Positions 17,856 to 25,988 of a DNA stretch of 64,000 nucleotides are shown in pieces. A model generated the notes under the pieces. The model did no database searches and was not told the origin of the DNA. It saw only the letters and a list, made by a program, of their open reading frames with translations. Every line of letters begins with the position of its first letter. Positions within the stretch are counted from its first letter, which is position 1. This DNA comes from Dysgonomonas sp. 25 (GTDB lineage Bacteria; Bacteroidota; Bacteroidia; Bacteroidales; Dysgonomonadaceae): contig NZ_QVMN01000009.1 in the NCBI RefSeq assembly GCF_010501075.1, forward strand, positions 62,001-126,000, read 5' to 3'. The translations under genes and the position numbers were made by a program.

Positions 17856-18686
17856 ATGAAACAGATTATATTATTATTGGTATTACATATATCATTATTT
17901 AGCTCTTGTCAGAATAAAAGTGCGACGAACGATATTCCCTATACATTCCACTTAGACGAGAAGACCTATTCGTATAAAGATTACGAAATTATTCCGGGGA
18001 CAGGATTGGAAACTAATATTTTTCCACTTAACGTCGGCGATTCTGGACTTTTGTTATATTACGCAGGTTTTGGAGACTATTGGCTTGATTTTGTCAAATT
18101 GGAAGGAGCAGTGAAAAAATATTCCAAAACAGCCAAAGATAGTAGCCGTCATTATACTTATATCCCTACTTTCGATAAAGACTTAGGTATAGATAATATA
18201 AAAGATGTAATTTTCCAATTCAAGGGCTTGAAGAATTACAATCGAAAAATAGATCCTTTCTATTATGATCAAGATACAGCACCAGAAAGTTTGATTGACA
18301 ATAAAAAAATAGTGTATTCGGATAAAGAACAGGAATTTATTCTGACTTCCGACTACAGACAAGATGAGGAAAACCCCAGATATATCTGCGATATTAGCCT
18401 GTTTATGCAGGTGGGAGACAAAAAACAGTGCTTCTTCAGAACCCTTGATAAATTGAATAGGAATCATATATATATATATATATCAGGAGATTATGATGAC
18501 GATGGGGAGGGGGATTTTATATTGAGAGTTGAGAATTGGGATAATGAGCAAGGGAAGGGATTCATCTATTATCTGCTCTATCTGTCAAGCGAAGCAGAGG
18601 CAGAAGAATTGGTCAGGCATGTGGCAACATGTGTAATACCTCAAGTTCGAGGTATTGATCAACCAGTAATCAAAGGTCTTGATTGA
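17856..18686 (+). CDS. putative immunity lipoprotein A of the VasX-like effector
   Basis: A 276-residue lipoprotein from ATG 17856, two bases after the stop of the giant effector. The signal peptide ends in the lipobox 'SLFSSC'. Near the C-terminus is 'GDYDDDGEGDFIL', a calcium-binding-loop-like FG-GAP motif, preceded by an 18-base alternating AT tract (18466-18483) read as His-Ile-Tyr repeats. It is a clear paralogue of the next gene: same signal region, same 'FHxxFKGxKxYN'-type segment and same 'YLSSEAE' ending. Lipidation fits protection from a toxin that attacks the inner membrane from the periplasm. Confidence 0.65.
   Translation: MKQIILLLVLHISLFSSCQNKSATNDIPYTFHLDEKTYSYKDYEIIPGTGLETNIFPLNVGDSGLLLYYAGFGDYWLDFVKLEGAVKKYSKTAKDSSRHYTYIPTFDKDLGIDNIKDVIFQFKGLKNYNRKIDPFYYDQDTAPESLIDNKKIVYSDKEQEFILTSDYRQDEENPRYICDISLFMQVGDKKQCFFRTLDKLNRNHIYIYISGDYDDDGEGDFILRVENWDNEQGKGFIYYLLYLSSEAEAEELVRHVATCVIPQVRGIDQPVIKGLD
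18466..18483 (+). repeat. (AT)9 tract inside immunity lipoprotein A
   Basis: Eighteen bases of perfectly alternating A and T lie within the coding region and are translated as Tyr-Ile repeats. The paralogue downstream has no such tract at the same place. A change of one dinucleotide unit would shift the frame and truncate the lipoprotein. Confidence 0.8.
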
Positions 18687-18705
18687 TATAGGTAGTCAAA
18701 TAATT

Positions 18706-19575
18706 ATGAAACAGTTTATACTATTTTTATTAATATTACAAGTCGCACTGTTTGCATCGTGCCAAAATAAGAATACGGATAATATTACTGATTCTGAAAA
18801 TAAAGAATACTTCCTATTTAGATTTGGGAATATAGATTATTCTTATAACGGATATGAAATTGGAGTCGGAACAGCTTTTTCCCAGATATTCCCTTTCTCG
18901 AGAGATGAGTCCGGTTTAATGCTCTATCGGGTAAGTTCTGATTACTGCGATAATTTATCAGATAATATATATATACTTGATTCTGTGAAATTTTTGTGTC
19001 CGAAAAAAGAGAGGATTGATAGTTTAGACTATTACTCTATTCCCGTTTTTGATAAAGAAATACCAGTTAACGATTTTGACGACGTTGTCTTTCATTTTAA
19101 GGGCTTTAAGCAATACAATCATGAATTTGAAGATTTGAGTTTTAACCAACGTACAGAGGACGGAGTACGAAAAGAATTTGAATTTTTGTATAAAGAGAAG
19201 ACTTATCAGATAAAAAGAGAATTCATTCACAATTACGAATACCGCTTTAATGATACTATGGGTAGTAGTCATAGCATAACCATAGAACAGGGAGACAGAA
19301 AGCAATGTATTTTTAAATCAATGGATGAATCGGGAGACATAATAGTCAAATTTCGGTTAATAGGCGATCTTGATGGGGATGATAATATTGATTTCATAAT
19401 CTATGTAGATGATAATTATGGCTATAATTATTTCATACTCTACCTGTCAAGTGAAGCCGAAGAAGGAGAGATTGTAAAGCATGTGGCAACATCTGTAGTA
19501 CCTCTTCAAAGGAGGAATACATCAGAACGCCGGATTTATACTCTCAAAGGGAGTACAGAAAGGATAAGGCCTTGA
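18706..19575 (+). CDS. putative immunity lipoprotein B, paralogue of A
   Basis: A 289-residue lipoprotein from ATG 18706. The sequence around the start, 'ataattatgaaacag', is the same as at gene A, showing a tandem duplication. The lipobox is 'LFASC'. It shares with A the 'FHFKGFKQYN' segment, a 'GDLDGDDNIDFII' FG-GAP-like motif and the 'LYLSSEAEEGE' ending, but has diverged in the middle. It probably protects against the same or a related toxin. It is the last variable gene before the conserved tssQ. Confidence 0.65.
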   Translation: MKQFILFLLILQVALFASCQNKNTDNITDSENKEYFLFRFGNIDYSYNGYEIGVGTAFSQIFPFSRDESGLMLYRVSSDYCDNLSDNIYILDSVKFLCPKKERIDSLDYYSIPVFDKEIPVNDFDDVVFHFKGFKQYNHEFEDLSFNQRTEDGVRKEFEFLYKEKTYQIKREFIHNYEYRFNDTMGSSHSITIEQGDRKQCIFKSMDESGDIIVKFRLIGDLDGDDNIDFIIYVDDNYGYNYFILYLSSEAEEGEIVKHVATSVVPLQRRNTSERRIYTLKGSTERIRP

Positions 19576-19600
19576 TTTAATAAAATAAAAGATAAATAAT

Positions 19601-20098
19601 ATGCGTGCTCAGAACAGTAAAGAAATTTATGAAGGCTATTTCCGTTTTGCCGGCTACCTGGTGGCTTGTGTCGCTATCGGAGTATTAGTCTATTGGAGCT
19701 TTCTCCAGACATCACGGACTGAAGTTGAACGAATAGTCAATAAAACAGAAGAATACGACCGGATTTACGTACAGCAAATCGAACTGTCATCCCGCATCGA
19801 TTCCCTGTACAATTACACGACCAAGTTCAATACCAATCTGAATGATGCCCTGCTATCGAACAGTGTCAGCAAACGTAAGCAAGAGATTCTCAACTCCCTT
19901 GAGGGGATGGCTAACTCGGATGTGCGTCTGCACAAACGGTTGATGAGCCAAGTCAATACTTTCTTGGCTGTTAAGGACTCTATCCGTACCGCCCGCTCGG
20001 AAGAAGACTTGGTAAAAGCCGACCTGGTGAAATGTATGGAAGATAACAAGCAAACCACCCGCAGGCTTACTATCGGGGGAATCACCGTTAATAAATAA
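19601..20098 (+). CDS. tssQ: T6SSiii transmembrane protein TssQ (probable)
   Basis: A 165-residue protein with one transmembrane segment near residues 15-34 ('FAGYLVACVAIGVLVYWSFL') and a long helical periplasmic part with heptad-like spacing. It is the first of four linked genes whose order matches the T6SSiii trans-envelope set Q-O-P-R, thought to replace TssJLM in Bacteroidetes. The label Q rather than O rests mainly on gene order. The switch from AT-rich cassettes back to moderate base composition starts here, marking the right edge of the variable array. Confidence 0.6.
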   Translation: MRAQNSKEIYEGYFRFAGYLVACVAIGVLVYWSFLQTSRTEVERIVNKTEEYDRIYVQQIELSSRIDSLYNYTTKFNTNLNDALLSNSVSKRKQEILNSLEGMANSDVRLHKRLMSQVNTFLAVKDSIRTARSEEDLVKADLVKCMEDNKQTTRRLTIGGITVNK

Positions 20099-20102
20099 AG
20101 AT

Positions 20103-20615
20103 ATGCACGGAAATAAAAAGAAAAGTACCCAGAACCGTAGGGAAAAGATAATCGGCTTTGTCTATGTCAGCCTGATGTTTATTGTGACAACAGCTATCTG
20201 TTGTATGTGCATGTTTTATTACAGGTCGGATGACAAAAGTACAGCTCGCAAGGAATTTGCCATTTCCAAGATGGAACGTATCCGCAGTTTTCAGGATATA
20301 CAAAGCGAGGAAATGGTTATTATAGACTCCATTTACCAAAAGATCATAGCATTTAATCCCGGTATCAATGCCAGTTACGAAGAGAACGATATCAAATACT
20401 ACCTGAACGATTTGAAGCGTATTTATGAAAAAAACAGCCACGACGGACGCTATAAAATCTTCCAGCAGACCTCCGGTTTTTACAGCAAGTGGTTCGACGA
20501 CCGTAAAGAATTGTGGAGCAAACAGCAGAATATAGCCAATTTCCGCAAAAATCTCGAACAATGTGAAATTGGTTTGCAGAAGAAAAAAGAAGATTTGAAA
20601 AATACGAAAAACTAA
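20103..20615 (+). CDS. tssO: T6SSiii transmembrane protein TssO (probable)
   Basis: A 170-residue protein with a basic start ('MHGNKKKSTQNRREKIIGFV'), one transmembrane segment (about residues 17-38) and a charged coiled-coil-like periplasmic domain. The 'NRRE...' cytoplasmic stub followed by a membrane segment fits what I recall of TssO proteins. It starts four bases after the previous gene and ends 11 bases before the PKD-domain gene, as expected for a stoichiometric envelope complex. The exact letter could be swapped with the previous gene. Confidence 0.6.
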   Translation: MHGNKKKSTQNRREKIIGFVYVSLMFIVTTAICCMCMFYYRSDDKSTARKEFAISKMERIRSFQDIQSEEMVIIDSIYQKIIAFNPGINASYEENDIKYYLNDLKRIYEKNSHDGRYKIFQQTSGFYSKWFDDRKELWSKQQNIANFRKNLEQCEIGLQKKKEDLKNTKN

Positions 20616-20626
20616 CATAACCTGTT

Positions 20627-21508
20627 ATGGGGAAATTAAATAATTATAGAGTTTTTGTTGTTATCGGTGTTATTGCACTGTGTATCATTCTGGCATTTGT
20701 CATCCGTAGTTTATTTACCACGCGGGAGATTGCAGCATCAGTCAGTCCGTTGGATATTGAAATCGGACAGCCTATAATTTACAACGACAGTACAAAAGGA
20801 GCTAATGCGTGGTTATGGGAATTTGGCAACGGAGACGAATCCACCTCACAACAAGGCAAATATACTTTTGCCGAAACAGGGCGTTATCAGATACGCCTTA
20901 AAGTAGACAATAAACAAGAAAAGAAATTTGTCATTAATGTGCGGGCAAAACAGAACGACGAAGAAGAACAGTTGGTACATATTGAAGCCCCTAAAACGGC
21001 AATGCAGGGAGAATACATCATTTTCAGGGGTGAAGGCCCTTCCAAAGAATGGCGTTGGGAATTCGGCGAAACAGGTATTGTCGACTCGCGTGAAAAATCC
21101 GCTATCTATAAATACGAACTTCCGGGCAATTATGAAGTCTTGCTTTCGACCGAAGAAACGCAATATCCGGTTCGTCACCAGATCGAAATATTACCACAAT
21201 ATACAGAGGATGAATCTACTGACGTGGAATCGCTTATCGGTAACGATATAAAAGAGAAATTGCAAAATATTATAGATCAAAAGCCATTCAATAAGAATTA
21301 CAATTATGTACTTTCTACCTACCTGTGTAATAATCCCAATACCCTTGTTGTTGTCAACAATAATAAGAAAAATGATTTCTATTCCTATTGTCAGGGATTA
21401 AAGATTATCGGTCGGAAAAAGACTACCATAGATAATGTAATCATCGAACTCGATCCATTGAATGATGCCTGTATTCAGAAACTGATCGTCGTACAATATG
21501 ACAATTAA
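20627..21508 (+). CDS. tssP: T6SSiii periplasmic PKD-type protein TssP (probable)
   Basis: A 293-residue protein with an N-terminal membrane anchor (residues 7-27). Two PKD-like domains follow: 'WLWEFGNGDESTSQQGKYTF' near residues 60-80 with 'GRYQIRLKV', and a second copy around residue 140 with 'WRWEFGETGIVD' and 'PGNYEVLL'. A C-terminal alpha/beta domain follows. This layout and its position before tssR fit TssP of the T6SSiii trans-envelope complex, which would span the periplasm. No enzymatic motif is visible. Confidence 0.65.
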   Translation: MGKLNNYRVFVVIGVIALCIILAFVIRSLFTTREIAASVSPLDIEIGQPIIYNDSTKGANAWLWEFGNGDESTSQQGKYTFAETGRYQIRLKVDNKQEKKFVINVRAKQNDEEEQLVHIEAPKTAMQGEYIIFRGEGPSKEWRWEFGETGIVDSREKSAIYKYELPGNYEVLLSTEETQYPVRHQIEILPQYTEDESTDVESLIGNDIKEKLQNIIDQKPFNKNYNYVLSTYLCNNPNTLVVVNNNKKNDFYSYCQGLKIIGRKKTTIDNVIIELDPLNDACIQKLIVVQYDN

Positions 21509-21541
21509 TATCCCAGAGTTTAACTAACAATCCAACCGGTA

Positions 21542-24079
21542 ATGAGAAGCTTCCTTAATAATACATTGATACTAATTGCAATTTTGTTTATCGTGACATC
21601 CTGTGGCCCGGTACACATGTTTACCCGTGTGAAAAAAGTCCCGAGAGAATATTCGATGAATTATTGCGGAGGAGAAATCAAAGCTCCCAAAACTGATATA
21701 AACAAGAAACCTTGGATCGTCTATTCCGACAGGGCTAACAACGTCACTTATAATAACGCAGGAGGAAAGATCAAAGCAAAGGATACAGGTTATTTAGAGC
21801 CATTCCTTGTTATCGGAAAGAAAGGAAAGTCCGAATATTTGAAACTAATAAAATACACGCCCGATATTCTTAAAAATGGAAAGTTAGACTATAAAAAAGC
21901 GGAATATTATGGCTGGATTCATAAATCCAACCTCTTACTAAACTATCAATCCGTAACTGATATATCTACAGGACGTAAAAACAAGCAGCTGGTCGCATTT
22001 TCAGACACCACAATGTTTGGTGAACCTGAAAAATATTTTGAAAATGATTCCATCAAATTGTATAAAGACCTGAAGATGGAAGAACAGGCTGGCAATACCT
22101 CTGTTTACACCCTTGTATATCCCCTGAAACAATCCGAAGACCGGACAAAAACACTTATTGCAAAAAAAGCAGAACTGGCGCCCGAAACTGCCGACGAAGA
22201 TATAATGGGTTGGATAGATAACGGTTTGTTGCAGGATGCCGGACAGGTGCTTTATATCGACCGGAAAAGTATTCCCGAATATAAGTTGCAGTTGAAATTG
22301 CGGGAAGGACTGACAATCCTACCCAATGAAGAAATGGAAGATTTGCAGGATGTTATCAGTGAAAAGTATAAAAGCGCTAAATACAACCCCGTTTATTCTT
22401 ATGGGGAGAAAGGGAGATTCAGTGCCTTCAAAACAGTATTGAACATTCCAATGCTGGATTACAATCTTAATTATATTTTTAATGTTAATGGCGGACATAT
22501 CAGTTACCGCAAATTTCGCTCTATTTCTAAGAAACTCAAACATATCAACATTGTCTTTATTCTGGATGGCAAACAACATACGATAAGCCATTTCCCTCAG
22601 ATTGTCAATGCCCTTCAAAACCTTCAACCCCTGTTCGAAAACAAGAGTGATGATTATCTTTACCGATTTGGATGTGTAATGGATTTTGACACTCAGCCCC
22701 GTTCTTTTAATCCTGTTTTTAAAGAATTAAACTCCGACTACTCCCAGTTGATTAATTACTTGTCAGATAAGGCAAACCGAAAGAAAGAACTCAGGCCAAT
22801 CAATGTCAGCCGTGCATGGGGAAACATTAATAAGGCCTTTGATTTAGTAAAAGATGAGTCTGAATCCACTAACCTACTTGTTGTAGTTGGAGAAACGGGT
22901 TTTTCATCTGAGGAAATTACAGAAGATATAAAAGAAAAACTTGCAGCTAATAATTGTCGTGTTATAGGCTTTCAGGTTTATTCCGGCGAAGCAGACAATT
23001 ATAACAATTTTGTGCTGAATATCGAATCGATGATCACTTCCTATTCCGACAAAATGCTCAAAACCAAAGGTGATATTCTGGTATCACCCAAACAACTCCG
23101 CTATGATAATTATTTCACCGAAGTGGGTGAATTAAAAAACGGCTATCGTTTGGATTTCCCCAAAAGCAGTATTACACAAGGAGCTGTTTTCTTTCCGCAA
23201 AAAGGAGAAAACCTTTCGTTAGATGTGCTGACAAATAATGTCGATACGATCCTTCAACAGATAAAAGAAGATAACACCAGCCTGATACAGTATATGAGCT
23301 CGGCTTTTGCCGCTACCGGAAATAACCGTACCCGCTTTGACAGCCTGTTTGTTATCCATCATGGTTTACAAGCTCAACGCATGCCTAAGAAAAATATCGT
23401 GTCAGGTTTCAAGAACGATTTGCCGGGCTGGGCTTTATCCTCGCAGCCTATCATGTTGGATGATTCACTCCGTCAAACAATCGGTTATAAGCTATTACTT
23501 AATGAAAGTGAAATGCAGGAAGTAAAAGAATTTGTTGAGTCCCTGTCTAAGTACGAGGTTGATTATATCGATCTGGCAAAAGCAAAGAAAAAAAAGGCGA
23601 AGAAACCTTGTAATTGTCCTGATGATGATATTTTCGTAGAAATAGAACAACAGAATCAACGAAACTATCTATCAGTAAAGGATCGTTTTACCGAAAAAAC
23701 ACTACCAACCGATAGTATAGGTAACCAAGCAAAAGAGCAAAAAGGAAAATATGCCAATACTGGTATCATACGTAGGCATTTATATAACCTGTATATGAAA
23801 CAGATGCAATATTGCAAGCTTTGTAAACAGAAGAACAAGCACCTTAAAAAATTGACTCTTGCTGAAGCTCAGACACATATTACACATTGCCCTGCATACA
23901 GCGAAGAATTGAAGGGATATACAGTCAAAGACTTGAAAAAGAAAAAAAGACTGACGGATTCGCAGTTGGAGCAACTGGTTATCTATTTCAAAGAGATGAA
24001 AAAGAAGCTGGATGAAGCAGAGAAATTTGAATCTAACGGACAGGCATATTACTGGGTTGATAAGGAGTTGTTACCATAA
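21542..24079 (+). CDS. tssR: T6SSiii outer-membrane lipoprotein TssR
   Basis: An 845-residue lipoprotein with the lipobox 'FIVTSC' (Cys21). Residues 45-260 contain two SH3-like repeats ('LEPFLVIGKKGKSEYLKL', 'YYGWIHKSNLLL', and again 'MGWIDNGLLQDAG'). Residues about 335-490 form a von Willebrand A-like fold ('INIVFILDGKQH' ... 'NLLVVVGETG') whose metal-site serines are not conserved, so it is probably a binding rather than metal-dependent domain. A charged C-terminal region contains clustered Cys residues. Size, lipidation and position after tssP fit TssR, thought to reach the outer membrane. Confidence 0.75.
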   Translation: MRSFLNNTLILIAILFIVTSCGPVHMFTRVKKVPREYSMNYCGGEIKAPKTDINKKPWIVYSDRANNVTYNNAGGKIKAKDTGYLEPFLVIGKKGKSEYLKLIKYTPDILKNGKLDYKKAEYYGWIHKSNLLLNYQSVTDISTGRKNKQLVAFSDTTMFGEPEKYFENDSIKLYKDLKMEEQAGNTSVYTLVYPLKQSEDRTKTLIAKKAELAPETADEDIMGWIDNGLLQDAGQVLYIDRKSIPEYKLQLKLREGLTILPNEEMEDLQDVISEKYKSAKYNPVYSYGEKGRFSAFKTVLNIPMLDYNLNYIFNVNGGHISYRKFRSISKKLKHINIVFILDGKQHTISHFPQIVNALQNLQPLFENKSDDYLYRFGCVMDFDTQPRSFNPVFKELNSDYSQLINYLSDKANRKKELRPINVSRAWGNINKAFDLVKDESESTNLLVVVGETGFSSEEITEDIKEKLAANNCRVIGFQVYSGEADNYNNFVLNIESMITSYSDKMLKTKGDILVSPKQLRYDNYFTEVGELKNGYRLDFPKSSITQGAVFFPQKGENLSLDVLTNNVDTILQQIKEDNTSLIQYMSSAFAATGNNRTRFDSLFVIHHGLQAQRMPKKNIVSGFKNDLPGWALSSQPIMLDDSLRQTIGYKLLLNESEMQEVKEFVESLSKYEVDYIDLAKAKKKKAKKPCNCPDDDIFVEIEQQNQRNYLSVKDRFTEKTLPTDSIGNQAKEQKGKYANTGIIRRHLYNLYMKQMQYCKLCKQKNKHLKKLTLAEAQTHITHCPAYSEELKGYTVKDLKKKKRLTDSQLEQLVIYFKEMKKKLDEAEKFESNGQAYYWVDKELLP

Positions 24080-24113
24080 GTAGAAAGACAAAAAGCAGGA
24101 GGTAGAATACAGA

Positions 24114-25952
24114 ATGAAAAGTAGAGAAGCCATTCGAAATAAGATTATTCGCTATGCGAATCTGGTTTGGGATATTCCACACATGAATAACCTGAACTCG
24201 TTAGTTCACTTAATTATCGAAGAAACATGTAATGAGTTATTCTTATTGGATAACAGGTTGGAGGATGTAGATTCTACTATATTAGAAAAACTGGTTCATA
24301 ATCTAGCACCTATAGACCTCAATTATGTGCGTCCTGCGCATGGTATTTTATTTATAACACCGGAAATCCCTCAATACAAATTACATAAGGAGAGTGAATT
24401 CCTATTAAAAGAAATTCCAGATAATCTTAAAGATAAGGTAATTCTGCCACCCTCATTTACTCCGGTTTCAGATGTAACATTGTTAAACATGTCTGTAAAG
24501 CATTTATTTTTTGATCAGACATTATGGATGTGTGATGATTCAGGGAATAAAACACCAATAATGCATACTTCTGGAAAGGCAAGTCATAATACCCTATGGG
24601 TACAATTTGAACACCATTCGGATATCAAAAAATTGAAAGATTTTTGTTTATATCTTGATTTTCCCCATTTGAATGATAATCATGATTATTTTGAAATCTT
24701 GAAAGAAGCCAGTTGGAGTTGTGGAAGAAAAAGTTTACAAATAAAGTCAGGGATGCCTTTAAACTCCTTAAAAAATATTGATTCTACAGAACAGGAGGTA
24801 TTGGATTATTATAAAAAACGCTATTGGACTATATCAGATATGCTTTATTTGAATGAAGATGGTATAACCCTACCTACAGAGCTGCGTGAAATAATGGATA
24901 TAGAGGCTTCGTCTTCAATCCCTTCGGGAATATGGATATCAATAAAATTTCCATCCTTCTTTCAACAGGATGATATTGCGAAAATATTTGTTGCAATAAA
25001 TGCTTTCCCCGTTCTAAATCGGCGAAATAATGAACACCGTTTATTATTGGATGATTTTACGGGTATTACAACTCTTCCGTCAGAACCAGGAGAGGAGTTT
25101 TTGGGAATATATGATATAAGAGATTCACATCAGGTTGCTTATGAAAAAGATGAATTTATCACGATAGGGAAAAAGGGTGTCTACTCTGTAGAGCCTATCA
25201 GAAAAAAAGATCTTAACGATAGCCGTATTTACGATTATCTGGAACGTTTTATTGATACATTGCAAAATGAAAAATCTGTTTTCCCAAATATTGATGAAGA
25301 GCAGATACAATCTGTTTTAAATTCTATTTCCGATATCCTTGATAAGGAAAATCATAAACAAGATATTAATAGCCTGAATGAATATGCTGAGGTTGCACGT
25401 TTAAGAATCAATCCGCACCCAGATGCCGGCTCTGTCAAAATTGAATACTGGACATCCCTTGCCGAGCGTTTGAATGGTTTATCTAAAGGAACAGCAATGA
25501 TGGCAAATAAAATTTCAGCGTTAAATAAATCCGATGCCGTTTTATTAACAGAGGTCAACGAAGGCCGGACATTTTATGATATAGAAAGCTTAAAGGCTAT
25601 TAATCGTTTTTATTTGATATCCAGAGGGAAAATTGTGACTAAATATAATATTATCAGTTTTTGTGAAATAGAGGTCGGAAAATATTGCAGTGATATAGAT
25701 GTTATGCGTAAAGCAATGGTGAGCCCTAGATATAAAGAAGGGATTATCAATGTGATGGAAATACAGCTAACTCCTAAAATACAACATGCAGACCATTTTA
25801 AAAAGAAAGGGGTTCTTAATGACTTGAAGATGCGGATATCAAAGCAATCTCCCCCTCATTATCGGTATGTTATAAAAGTGATGGAAGCTAATGATATAAC
25901 TTTTGAAGATGGTTTTTCTTTGTCACTGATACAAAGTGTAAATAAAAATTAA
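24114..25952 (+). CDS. tssF: T6SS baseplate subunit TssF, copy 2
   Basis: A 612-residue cytoplasmic protein whose first 85 residues align with the TssF at 1320-3149 (helix 'EETCNELFLLDNRLEDVDST', then 'ILEKL' and 'HGILFITP'). The bodies share a similar layout, including a 'GIWISIKFP' versus 'LLWISVNCP' strand and a C-terminal 'PPHYRYVIK' versus 'PATFRYRIF'. Identity is low, so the duplication is old. It lies between tssR and tssH. It may be a second wedge component or part of an alternative baseplate. Two divergent TssF in one operon is worth checking against other T6SSiii loci. Confidence 0.7.
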   Translation: MKSREAIRNKIIRYANLVWDIPHMNNLNSLVHLIIEETCNELFLLDNRLEDVDSTILEKLVHNLAPIDLNYVRPAHGILFITPEIPQYKLHKESEFLLKEIPDNLKDKVILPPSFTPVSDVTLLNMSVKHLFFDQTLWMCDDSGNKTPIMHTSGKASHNTLWVQFEHHSDIKKLKDFCLYLDFPHLNDNHDYFEILKEASWSCGRKSLQIKSGMPLNSLKNIDSTEQEVLDYYKKRYWTISDMLYLNEDGITLPTELREIMDIEASSSIPSGIWISIKFPSFFQQDDIAKIFVAINAFPVLNRRNNEHRLLLDDFTGITTLPSEPGEEFLGIYDIRDSHQVAYEKDEFITIGKKGVYSVEPIRKKDLNDSRIYDYLERFIDTLQNEKSVFPNIDEEQIQSVLNSISDILDKENHKQDINSLNEYAEVARLRINPHPDAGSVKIEYWTSLAERLNGLSKGTAMMANKISALNKSDAVLLTEVNEGRTFYDIESLKAINRFYLISRGKIVTKYNIISFCEIEVGKYCSDIDVMRKAMVSPRYKEGIINVMEIQLTPKIQHADHFKKKGVLNDLKMRISKQSPPHYRYVIKVMEANDITFEDGFSLSLIQSVNKN

Positions 25953-25988
25953 AGATAATAGTACTAAAATGCAATATATAAACAACTT

